DNA from: a virus
Virus record (IMG/VR): IMGVR_UViG_3300025082_000062
Coordinates: 1 to 26,040 of that record
Reading direction: 5' to 3' (one strand)
DNA length: 26,040 nt
The notes under the pieces were generated by a model. That model was not told the DNA's origin. It worked only from the letters and a program-made list of their open reading frames with translations, and did no database searches. Positions 16,796 to 22,895 of this stretch are shown here, in pieces (within the stretch, counting starts at the first letter, position 1; every line of letters begins with the position of its first letter). Both the position numbers and the translations under genes were made by a program.

Positions 16796-17569
16796 ATGGG
16801 TATCAATTTAGATAAGATGAGAGAAAAGCTCTCGTCACTACGTGGAGACGGAAACTCCTCAAATGACACTTTCTGGCGACCAGAGGATGGCGACCAGACT
16901 ATTAGAATCGTTCCGACAGCAGACGGCGATCCTTTCAAGGAGATGTGGTTTCACTACAACATCGAGAAGGGTGGCTTTCTGTGTCCCAAGCGCAACTACG
17001 GCGACGAATGTCCTGTATGTGAGTTCGCCTCACAGCTATGGCGCGAGGGAGTCGATAACAATGACGAGCACAGCAAGAAGACTGCAAAGTCCCTCTTTGT
17101 GCGACAGCGTTTCTTCAGCCCCGTGATGGTTCGCGGTGAGGAAGAGAAGGGTGTGCGCATCTGGGGCTATGGTAAGACTGCCTATGAGAATCTTCTGACT
17201 CTCGTGTTGAATCCGGAGTATGGTGATATCACCGACACTGAGACCGGCACGGATCTTCAGATGACTTATGGAAAGCCTCCGGGCGCTTCCTTCCCACAGA
17301 CAAAGCTTGTGCCTCGTCGCCGATCGTCCCCGCTCTGCGAGGAAATGACCGCGGACAAGTGTGCCGAGCTTCTCGATAGCATTCCGGAGTTCTCTGGGTT
17401 GTTTGAACGAAAGACTAGTGCGGATGTACAGACTATTCTCGATACATTTATGAATTCTCAGGTCGATGATCCTGAGACTGTTAGTAGCGAGACCACGAAG
17501 TATGGCAAGACTACTAATGGCGAAGCCAGCGCAGTGGATCAGGCTTTCGCGGAGCTTGGGACGCTTTAA
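16796..17569 (+). CDS. Single-stranded DNA-binding protein (T4 gp32-like)
   Basis: A 257-residue protein that coats ssDNA and organises replication and recombination. The gp32 signature is present: a basic N-terminal region (D-K-M-R-E-K-L-S-S-L-R), F-W-R-P-E-D-G-D-Q-T-I-R-I-V-P, and the zinc site H53, C63, C72, C75 in the H-x9-C-x8-C-x2-C arrangement, followed by aromatic and basic residues of the OB fold. The C-terminal tail is Ser/Thr/Glu-rich but less acidic than in T4. AAGGAG with A-rich spacing gives a strong ribosome site, fitting high expression. Promoter P3 and a leader hairpin lie upstream. Confidence 0.9.
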   Translation: MGINLDKMREKLSSLRGDGNSSNDTFWRPEDGDQTIRIVPTADGDPFKEMWFHYNIEKGGFLCPKRNYGDECPVCEFASQLWREGVDNNDEHSKKTAKSLFVRQRFFSPVMVRGEEEKGVRIWGYGKTAYENLLTLVLNPEYGDITDTETGTDLQMTYGKPPGASFPQTKLVPRRRSSPLCEEMTADKCAELLDSIPEFSGLFERKTSADVQTILDTFMNSQVDDPETVSSETTKYGKTTNGEASAVDQAFAELGTL

Positions 17570-17585
17570 ACATCCCCCCCACAGG

Positions 17586-17610
17586 GAGGCACAGGGTTAT
17601 CAGGTGCCTC
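17586..17610 (+). promoter_or_regulatory. Leader hairpin A (before histone-like gene)
   Basis: GAGGCAC (17586-17592) pairs with GTGCCTC (17604-17610) over an 11-base loop. It is followed by an A-rich stretch and GGAAG before the ATG at 17630. It shares stem, loop and flanks with hairpin B at 17839. Confidence 0.6.
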
Positions 17611-17629
17611 ACAAAAGAAAGGAAGAGTT

Positions 17630-17821
17630 ATGACAACTACTGATACAAATCGTTTAGAACAACTGATTACCATTCTCGAGGAAACTCGGGACGATCACAC
17701 CAAGTTTTTTGGCACCGGAAACAATGCCGCAGGAACTCGTGTTCGTAAGGCAATGCAGGAAGTGAAGACGTTAGCACAGGAACTTCGTGTTGAAGTCCAA
17801 GAGACTAAGAACTCGGGTTAA
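17630..17821 (+). CDS. Histone H1-like (Hc1-type) small DNA-binding protein
   Basis: A 63-residue helical protein with the Hc1/bacterial H1-like core: L-E-Q-L-I-T-I-L-E-E-T, then K-F-F-G-T-G-N-N-A-A-G-T-R-V-R-K-A-M and V-K-T-L-A-Q-E-L-R-V-E-V-Q-E-T-K-N. The G-N-x-A-A-G-T-R-x-R stretch is the most conserved part of this family, known from Chlamydiota and Bacteroidota. It lacks the long Lys/Ala-rich tail of full H1-like proteins, so it is core-only. It may coat or bend phage DNA, or modulate the host nucleoid. The gene stands between two near-identical leader hairpins and directly after ssb, which hints at high expression. Confidence 0.68.
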   Translation: MTTTDTNRLEQLITILEETRDDHTKFFGTGNNAAGTRVRKAMQEVKTLAQELRVEVQETKNSG

Positions 17822-17838
17822 ACTCTGACAGCCGCAGG

Positions 17839-17862
17839 GAGGCCCGGGGATACAGGGGTCTC
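17839..17862 (+). promoter_or_regulatory. Leader hairpin B (before 176-residue protein gene)
   Basis: GAGGCCC (17839-17845) pairs with GGGTCTC (17856-17862) with one G-U pair and a 10-base loop. Compared with hairpin A, the sixth stem pair changes from A-U to C-G, a compensatory change. The AAAGAAAGG ribosome-site region downstream is also shared. Confidence 0.6.
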
Positions 17863-17894
17863 AATTTATCACATCAAAGAAAGGGAATTTAAAA

Positions 17895-18425
17895 ATGGGT
17901 GATTTTATTAAGAAGTTGCGAGAGCTGGGCGTCGAGGACGACGGCACTGTGACGTTGAATTATAGTGAGGGCTGCGAAGTATGGCACATCAATGAGAGCC
18001 ATGTTGAGGAGAGTGTTGCAGAGACTGAGACCGCCGCAATGCTCGCAGGACTGCTGGTTTCCGGTGTTCCGGTTTACAGCAGTTACGGCGGAGTGACCGA
18101 GGGTGGCGACATCCTCAACGAGATGCGGGCACAGGATGTGCTTGAAGACTACGAGCGAGGTGAAGAGTACTTTGAGGAGTATATCACCGAGAAGCTGCAG
18201 GAAACCATCTACGATGGGGAGTATTCAATTGAGTATTCCACCGAGCAGTATGATTACAAGCGTGGCCGTTGCAATATCTCAACGTCGGTGAGGGTTCGTG
18301 CGGGCGATCTGTTTGCGGCTGATGCTGCGACAGCTGGTCGGTTCCAGTTCTTTAACCCGGACAATTTTGTCTCGGGCTTCAACGTTTCTGTTGAAACCAA
18401 GAACGGCACTCTCACGCTTAACTAA
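17895..18425 (+). CDS. Acidic protein of unknown function
   Basis: A 176-residue protein with many Glu and Asp residues and no membrane segment. It begins M-G-D-F-I-K-K-L-R-E-L-G-V-E-D-D-G. Middle positions carry E-D-Y-E-R-G-E-E-Y-F-E-E-Y-I, and the C-terminal half looks strand-rich (Y-S-I-E-Y-S-T-E-Q-Y, then N-I-S-T-S-V-R-V-R-A-G, ending N-G-T-L-T-L-N). I do not recognise a family. AAGGGA lies upstream with an A-rich spacer, and the leader carries hairpin B. The stop codon abuts the GTG of the Smr-like gene. Its place between the ssDNA-binding/histone-like genes and the Smr-like gene suggests a DNA-metabolism or regulatory role, by context only. Confidence 0.75.
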   Translation: MGDFIKKLRELGVEDDGTVTLNYSEGCEVWHINESHVEESVAETETAAMLAGLLVSGVPVYSSYGGVTEGGDILNEMRAQDVLEDYERGEEYFEEYITEKLQETIYDGEYSIEYSTEQYDYKRGRCNISTSVRVRAGDLFAADAATAGRFQFFNPDNFVSGFNVSVETKNGTLTLN

Positions 18426-18644
18426 GTGAAAACTTTAGATTTACACGGTATACGACACGAAGGGGTCGTTCAGCAAGTTCACAGTTTTGTGTACAACAAT
18501 GAGCTGCCTCTTCGTATCGTTACCGGTAAATCTGAAACAATGCGTAAAATAGTAGTTGACACGGTGGGACTTTTAGGGTATCATAGTCACTATGAACGAT
18601 TGATCAACGAAGGATCGCTGATCATAACAGAACAAGAATTTTGA
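18426..18644 (+). CDS. Stand-alone Smr-like domain protein
   Basis: A 72-residue protein with the small MutS-related domain: L-D-L-H-G (residues 4-8) with H11 nearby, then I-V-T-G-K-S (31-36) where Smr proteins usually have a H-G-K-G or T-G-x-G loop, and a C-terminal helix-strand. Smr domains nick or bind branched DNA or cleave RNA. Small single-domain copies occur in T4-like marine phages. The GTG start directly follows the previous stop. Promoter P4 lies in its 3' half. DNA-branch processing beside UvsX is a reasonable guess, but RNA cleavage is equally possible. Confidence 0.7.
   Translation: MKTLDLHGIRHEGVVQQVHSFVYNNELPLRIVTGKSETMRKIVVDTVGLLGYHSHYERLINEGSLIITEQEF
18556..18594 (+). promoter_or_regulatory. 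Sigma70-type promoter P4 with overlapping palindrome
   Basis: TTGACA (18556-18561), 17-base spacer, TATCAT (18579-18584). The perfect palindrome CATAGT-C-ACTATG (18582-18594) covers the last half of the -10 box and the predicted transcription start, as expected for a repressor operator. Expected targets are the three small membrane genes and uvsX. Confidence 0.62.
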
Positions 18645-18655
18645 AAGGAAATTAA

Positions 18656-18820
18656 ATGATTGCTCGAATTAACCGAATGGCGCTCATCGCCATTTTCGCC
18701 CTCTTGATGGGCTTTTTTATTACTACTTCCACAGGTTGCCCTGATGGAGACGACGACGACAGCGCATCGGATGACGATGATAGTGCTGTTACCGACGACG
18801 ACGACTCGGCGGTAGAATAA
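18656..18820 (+). CDS. Small Asp-rich lipoprotein
   Basis: A 54-residue protein with a clear signal peptide: basic start (R4, R7), a hydrophobic core at residues 8-24 and Cys28 after S-T-G. The lipobox is atypical at -3 (Ser instead of Leu/Val), but the layout is that of a lipoprotein. After Cys28 come three acidic repeats built on D-D-D-D-S-A. The repeat units use different codons (AGC GCA, AGT GCT, TCG GCG), so the protein sequence is being kept rather than a recent DNA expansion. The ribosome site is AAAGGAAA. The product would be anchored at the membrane with an acidic tail; superinfection exclusion or lysis-related roles are conceivable, but nothing is proven. Confidence 0.75.
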   Translation: MIARINRMALIAIFALLMGFFITTSTGCPDGDDDDSASDDDDSAVTDDDDSAVE

Positions 18821-18951
18821 TGGGCGCGCTTACTTTTGAAGTGTTATACCAGGCGTTCCTCGCAGGTCTCCTTGGTTGGACATTTGCGTATACTTTAGTA
18901 ATGCGCCAGCGTCTTACGAAGGTGGAAAACCACCTGAATGGCGGAGAGTAG
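18820..18951 (+). CDS. Tiny membrane protein A
   Basis: A 43-residue protein with one hydrophobic segment (about residues 6-28: V-L-Y-Q-A-F-L-A-G-L-L-G-W-T-F-A-Y-T-L-V-M) followed by a basic R-Q-R-L-T-K stretch, predicting a cytoplasmic C-terminus. Its ATG overlaps the lipoprotein stop (TAATG), so translation is coupled. No family is recognised. The length is below usual gene-finder limits, but the tight overlap on both sides supports it as a gene. Confidence 0.55.
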   Translation: MGALTFEVLYQAFLAGLLGWTFAYTLVMRQRLTKVENHLNGGE

Positions 18952-18959
18952 TAAAGAAA

Positions 18960-19115
18960 ATGTGGATGACGCTGGCTCTGATAATTTTAATATTTTATGT
19001 ATTGAATCTCCGGCGTCAACTGCGCGAAGTTAGCGAAGAAGTATCGCGACTTCACAAAGACTTCATGGCTGAAGTTTATATGAGATATGGAGAAGAATTT
19101 CATGGCAAAGAGTAA
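18960..19115 (+). CDS. Tiny membrane protein B
   Basis: A 51-residue protein starting M-W-M-T-L-A-L-I-I-L-I-F-Y-V-L (one membrane segment at the N-terminus), then R-R-Q-L-R and a heptad-like helix (E-V-S-E-E-V-S-R-L-H-K). The positive residues after the segment predict a cytoplasmic C-terminal coiled coil. ATG 18960 is chosen because the longer in-frame reading to about 18876 overlaps gene A fully and lacks a good start. GGAGAG lies 11 bases upstream. Its end overlaps the uvsX start by 14 bases. Confidence 0.55.
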   Translation: MWMTLALIILIFYVLNLRRQLREVSEEVSRLHKDFMAEVYMRYGEEFHGKE

Positions 19116-20223
19116 GTCCAAAGCAGGCAAGATTTCAATTGATGGTCTGCGAACCCTAATCAACAAAACTTCGGGCGTGAATGTCGCCCACAATCTGAAG
19201 GAAGCAAATCCTACAGAAGTAAAAGAGTGGATCCCCACCGGTTCTCGGTGGCTGGATTCTATTGTCTGTCGCGGTCAGCTTGGTGGCATCCCAGTTGGCA
19301 AGTTCACGGAGATTGCCGGTCTTGAATCAACCGGCAAGTCTTTCATGGCCGCGCAGTGTGCAGCCAATGCCCAGAAGATGGGCATGACGGTGGTATATAT
19401 GGATTCAGAGTCAGCGATTGACCCAGGATTCCTAGAACGTACCGGATGTAATCTAGATGATCTGATCTATGTCCAGGCCCAATCGGTGGAACACGTTCTG
19501 GAAACAGTTGAAAGTGTCCTTAATTCGGGCACCGAACGAACCCTGTTTATCTGGGATTCGTTGGCTCTGACTCCTACCGTCTCCGATGTAGAGGGGGACT
19601 TCAATCCTCAGTCTACGATGGCAATGAAGGCGCGCATACTATCAAAGGGAATGTCCAAGCTGACAATCCCGATTGCGAATACAAAGTCTGCCTTCCTGGT
19701 TCTTAACCAGTTGAAGACTAATATTCCACAGGGACCCAACGCCCGCATCGTCGCAATGACGACACCCTACATTACCCCAGGCGGAAAGGCTATGCATTAT
19801 GTATACTCTCTGCGCATCTGGTTGACGGGGCGTAAGGCGAAGTCTGCTTTCATCGAGGATGAGAGTGGTTTCCGCATCGGCTCCGAGGTGAAGGTCAAGC
19901 TTGAGAAGTCTCGCTTCGGCACACAGGGACGCAACTGCGCGTTCAAGATTCTATGGGGCACGGAAGAGGTGGGCATCCAAGATGCTGAGAGTTGGTTGGA
20001 AGCAATCAAGGGCTCCGACAATCTTAAGCAAGCGGGTGCTTGGTTCTCGCTGGTACACAAGGACGGCAAGGAAGAGAAGTTCCAGACTGCGCATTGGGTT
20101 TCCAAATTGGAAGATGAGAAGTTCAAGAGTCGAGTCTTCGAGATCATGGACGAAGAGATCATTCGTAAGTTTGACACGCGCGAGGGAAGCGCTGAGGATT
20201 TCTACGACGTAGATAAAGAATAG
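19102..20223 (+). CDS. uvsX: UvsX/RecA-type recombinase
   Basis: A 374-residue strand-exchange ATPase for recombination-dependent replication and repair. Walker A is G-L-E-S-T-G-K-S (73-80), closer to RecA than to T4 UvsX. Walker B is T-L-F-I-W-D-S (147-153). The segment V-V-Y-M-D-S-E-S-A-I-D-P-G-F follows the usual RecA core. I place the start at ATG 19102, with GGAG 9 bases upstream, rather than the in-frame ATG at 19087. The C-terminus is acidic and ends D-F-Y-D-V-D-K-E. The DNA for these last residues and the following 12 bases recurs at 21354, after the next gene. Confidence 0.88.
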   Translation: MAKSKSKAGKISIDGLRTLINKTSGVNVAHNLKEANPTEVKEWIPTGSRWLDSIVCRGQLGGIPVGKFTEIAGLESTGKSFMAAQCAANAQKMGMTVVYMDSESAIDPGFLERTGCNLDDLIYVQAQSVEHVLETVESVLNSGTERTLFIWDSLALTPTVSDVEGDFNPQSTMAMKARILSKGMSKLTIPIANTKSAFLVLNQLKTNIPQGPNARIVAMTTPYITPGGKAMHYVYSLRIWLTGRKAKSAFIEDESGFRIGSEVKVKLEKSRFGTQGRNCAFKILWGTEEVGIQDAESWLEAIKGSDNLKQAGAWFSLVHKDGKEEKFQTAHWVSKLEDEKFKSRVFEIMDEEIIRKFDTREGSAEDFYDVDKE

Positions 20224-20232
20224 AACTATTTA
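20203..20232 (+). repeat. 30-bp direct repeat, copy 1
   Basis: Thirty bases covering the last five to six codons of uvsX, its stop codon and nine following bases. It is identical to 21354-21383. Together the two copies bracket the 367-residue gene exactly. Confidence 0.95.
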
Positions 20233-20259
20233 GTATATCCCTAATATAGGGTTTACACA

Positions 20260-21363
20260 ATGACAACTTATTCTAGTTTCCCACAGCACCAATTAATTAC
20301 AGAGAACTTCCGCGCCTATGCGTCGCCCGATCAGCCACTAGACGAAGCGATGAACATGAGAGACCTGTTGAAAGACGCGTTACAGGTTATCGCCTCTACA
20401 GGCGCCGTCGTGGGCACAGCCGGCGCGGGCGGAGATGTTGTTACAGACTCTTTTTTTGCGATGGACACTGCAAAAGATGTGTTGGTAGAAGTACAAGGCT
20501 TACTTGATGAGTTATCAACCCTTGCAGCCGTCGCCGCCTCGGTTGCGACCCTTAATTATGGCGCCAATCCTGTGCTTTTCTATGCTCGGGTTAAACACAC
20601 CCTCAAAAAAGCTATTTCCTCCGGTTCAGTTGGAGAGGATATTAAAGATTTTATTAAAGAAGTACAAGAAGCAACAGAAAAAATAATAGAAAGAATTATA
20701 CGCGCCGTTTCTAAATGGGTGAGTACACTTCTTCCCGACGACTTCGGTCTCGGAGGACCAGCTTTCGAAGCCACCATGAGTAGTGCCATCTTTGGAGCAG
20801 CTGAAAAGTCGTACACTCTGGCTAGCGCTGGGATAAAGTCTCTCGGCAAAACGGGCGAACTTCTTACCGACGCTGATGCTTTACAGGCTTTTCTCACAAA
20901 GATGGTAGATAGCATTATTGCTAGCGCCACTAAGGCTCATGAAATGCTTGAGAACCCAGAAGGCTTCACTGAAAAGATCAATGCCATGGGCGCCAAAGTC
21001 ATCAGCAAGCACCCCGCTGTTGCCCTTTTTAAGTGGGCAACTGATACTCCCGACATACTTGAAAAGGTGATCTCCCTCTTAGAGGAAGCCAGAGAAACCT
21101 GGATACCTACCGTCGTTAAAGTCATGCGCAAGCTTATTTCTTTGCTCTTTGGTGCCGTCGGCGTCTTTCAATTGATAATGAATCCCCAAGAAAGGGAAGA
21201 GCTGCTGAATGTTGAAGTGGGCGAATTTGATATAACCGACCCGCTCGGCATGGAGGCCGCCACCGAACTCCCCCAAGTAGCTGAGTCCCTTAACAAGCAC
21301 TCCAGCTTTCCGGAGTACCAGCTGATGACGGAGAATTGGCGCCGATATTTACTTACGACGTAG
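20260..21363 (+). CDS. ENF/ENW-motif protein, unknown function (cassette gene)
   Basis: A 367-residue Ala/Glu-rich helical protein. It opens with Y-S-S-F-P-Q-H-Q-L-I-T-E-N-F-R-A-Y and ends with a near-copy, H-S-S-F-P-E-Y-Q-L-M-T-E-N-W-R-R-Y-L. In between are small-residue, weakly hydrophobic stretches (residues 40-60, 88-105 and 275-310) that could be amphipathic helices or membrane segments. I know no function. Such E-N-W-[RK]-x-Y motifs resemble targeting peptides at the start of capsid-bound proteins (T4 internal proteins carry comparable N-terminal signals), but here the motif stands at both ends. A small hairpin (CCCTA-ATA-TAGGG, 20239-20251) and AGGG precede the start. The gene is bracketed by the 30-bp repeat, suggesting insertion into the uvsX 3' region. 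Confidence 0.7.
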   Translation: MTTYSSFPQHQLITENFRAYASPDQPLDEAMNMRDLLKDALQVIASTGAVVGTAGAGGDVVTDSFFAMDTAKDVLVEVQGLLDELSTLAAVAASVATLNYGANPVLFYARVKHTLKKAISSGSVGEDIKDFIKEVQEATEKIIERIIRAVSKWVSTLLPDDFGLGGPAFEATMSSAIFGAAEKSYTLASAGIKSLGKTGELLTDADALQAFLTKMVDSIIASATKAHEMLENPEGFTEKINAMGAKVISKHPAVALFKWATDTPDILEKVISLLEEARETWIPTVVKVMRKLISLLFGAVGVFQLIMNPQEREELLNVEVGEFDITDPLGMEAATELPQVAESLNKHSSFPEYQLMTENWRRYLLTT

Positions 21364-21383
21364 ATAAAGAATAGAACTATTTA
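21354..21383 (+). repeat. 30-bp direct repeat, copy 2
   Basis: Second perfect copy of the uvsX 3'-end sequence, 1151 bases after the first. Here it overlaps the last three codons and stop of the 367-residue gene in a different reading frame, so protein conservation cannot explain the identity. Confidence 0.95.
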
Positions 21384-21389
21384 TAAGTG

Positions 21390-21851
21390 ATGAAACTTAT
21401 AATGGAAAACTGGAAGAGGTATCTGAACGAATCGGAAGTCCAAGAAGAGGGCTGGAAAGACATAGCGTTGGCAGGAGCGCTGGGGTTAAGTTCCTTAGCC
21501 GGTCCCGCACAAGCAGCAGATGTCGATGTCCCGCCCGAGGTTGCTACTCAAACTGTCGAAAGCCTTTCCGCTCAAGATATGGAATCCATAGATGACTTTT
21601 TTCTTAGGATTGTTAATGCAGCCTTCCGCGGTCAAGAAGGCGACGCGTATACCCAGCAGGCAGAAGATTTTATTCGAACAAATGCCCAGCAGATGGTACA
21701 AAGTCCCTCAGGTGAATTTGATACAAGCCTGACAGCCGAACAGGGAGCGGAGGCTATGCGTCAATTAGAGGAAATGCCTTCTGCGCAATCGGGATTAGAG
21801 AAGAACGATCTTGTACAGCATTTTCATAATATGAGTGGCTTGTACAAATAA
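21390..21851 (+). CDS. ENW-motif protein with signal-like segment, unknown function
   Basis: A 153-residue protein (ATG 21390; an in-frame GTG lies just before at 21387). It starts M-K-L-I-M-E-N-W-K-R-Y-L-N-E, the same motif as the neighbouring gene, followed by an acidic hinge and a hydrophobic segment (A-L-A-G-A-L-G-L-S-S-L-A-G-P) ending A-Q-A-A-D, which looks like a signal-peptidase-like or protease site. The remainder is acidic and helical (repeated A-Q-D-M-E-S-I, E-Q-G-A-E-A-M). No Shine-Dalgarno is obvious. A head-internal or exported protein is possible. The copy-2 repeat ends 6 bases before the start. Confidence 0.65.
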   Translation: MKLIMENWKRYLNESEVQEEGWKDIALAGALGLSSLAGPAQAADVDVPPEVATQTVESLSAQDMESIDDFFLRIVNAAFRGQEGDAYTQQAEDFIRTNAQQMVQSPSGEFDTSLTAEQGAEAMRQLEEMPSAQSGLEKNDLVQHFHNMSGLYK

Positions 21852-21870
21852 GGATCTCCTAAATAAACCC

Positions 21871-21907
21871 TTGACACCGAGGCTCCTGTGAGGTATACTC
21901 ATAGGAG
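21871..21907 (+). promoter_or_regulatory. Strong sigma70-type promoter P5 with operator-like dyad
   Basis: TTGACA (21871-21876), 17-base spacer, TATACT (21894-21899): one mismatch to consensus in total. An inverted repeat, CTCCTGTGAG (21883-21892) and CTCATAGGAG (21898-21907), matches at 9 of 10 positions and is centred on the -10 box. It lies upstream of the likely transcription start, so it is a DNA site rather than an RNA hairpin. It drives the 5'-3' exonuclease gene. Confidence 0.78.
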
Positions 21908-21929
21908 TTTCATACATTAGGGGATACAC

Positions 21930-22895
21930 ATGAAAAGAGTAATGATCGTTGACGCTCTCAACGCCTATTTCAGGGCGTTTATCGTCAACCCAAGCCTGTC
22001 TACTCACGGGCAACCCATCGGGGGACTGAAGGGCTTCCTAGGCATCTTACAGAAGCTCTGTCGGGACATCAAGCCCGACACCGTGATGATCATCTGGGAT
22101 GGTCCTGGAGGAAGCCGCAAGAGGCGAGAACAAAATAAGAATTATAAGGCCGGAAGAAAGCCAATCCGCGTCAATCGGCAAACCGATATGACTGACGAGC
22201 AGCAGCGATCTAATATGGTATGGCAGCAGCTTCGATTGATTGAATATCTAAATGAACTTCCTGTCATCCAACTTCGCTTTGACGAAGTGGAGGCTGACGA
22301 TGTGATTGCTTATGCCACAGGTATGGAGCAGTTCGATGGCTGGGAGAAGGTAATAGTCTCCAGTGATAAGGATTTCCTTCAATTGTGTGACGAGGAGACG
22401 GTTCTTTTCCGCCCCATTCAGAAGAAGGTTCACACTCAAGTTAACATTGTGGAGGATTTTGATATCCATCCAAGGAACTTTGCCATGGCTCGTGCGATTG
22501 CTGGGGATCCATCCGACAACCTAGCCGGCGTACCTCGCGCCGGTCTCAAAAGTATCGCAAAAAACTTAAATTTTCTTAGAGAAGATAAAGATGTAACATT
22601 ACAGGAGATTTTCGATTGCTGCCTCCAAACTGAGTCTAAAGCTAAGTTTTTCACGAACGTTTTAGAGTATAGAGATGTAATTATAGAGAACTATAAACTC
22701 ATGCAATTATATAATCCCGCGCTCTCTTTGCAGTGCCGAGATAAGGTACACTATGCTCTCAACAATTTTGAATACGACTACAATAAGACGGAGATTATCC
22801 GCATGATGAACCAGGATGGTTTTGGAGTATTCAACTGGGACGATCTTCATGCAACAATGAACCGTATTTGCCTTGACAAAGCCCTCCAGAAGTAG
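21930..22895 (+). CDS. 5'-3' exonuclease / flap endonuclease (T4 RNase H / T5 D15-like)
   Basis: A 321-residue FEN-family nuclease that removes RNA primers and 5' flaps during lagging-strand synthesis. The acidic metal ligands are in place: D8 (V-D-A-L-N), D57 (I-I-W-D-G-P-G-G-S-R-K-R-R), E121/D123/D124 (V-E-A-D-D-V-I-A-Y), D146/D148 (S-S-D-K-D-F) and D193/D196 (G-D-P-S-D-N). The helix-hairpin-helix-like G-V-P-R-A-G-L-K-S-I-A follows. It supplies the 5' exonuclease activity missing from the compact polymerase. AGGGGA lies just before the ATG, and P5 stands 30 bases upstream. Its 3' end carries promoter P6. Confidence 0.88.
   Translation: MKRVMIVDALNAYFRAFIVNPSLSTHGQPIGGLKGFLGILQKLCRDIKPDTVMIIWDGPGGSRKRREQNKNYKAGRKPIRVNRQTDMTDEQQRSNMVWQQLRLIEYLNELPVIQLRFDEVEADDVIAYATGMEQFDGWEKVIVSSDKDFLQLCDEETVLFRPIQKKVHTQVNIVEDFDIHPRNFAMARAIAGDPSDNLAGVPRAGLKSIAKNLNFLREDKDVTLQEIFDCCLQTESKAKFFTNVLEYRDVIIENYKLMQLYNPALSLQCRDKVHYALNNFEYDYNKTEIIRMMNQDGFGVFNWDDLHATMNRICLDKALQK

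Noticed and set aside
18601-18624. Two TGATCA palindromes in the P4 transcript leader, possibly a hairpin
   Set aside because: Each is self-complementary, the 12-base loop is long, and the sequence lies in Smr coding DNA; no other support.
18656-19115. Rz/Rz1-type spanin pair
   Set aside because: The lipoprotein is Asp-rich instead of Pro-rich, and positive charges after the membrane segments put the partners' C-termini in the cytoplasm.
20171-20200. TTGACA near the end of uvsX, a position like the other promoters
   Set aside because: The expected -10 region reads GAGGAT or similar and does not resemble TATAAT.
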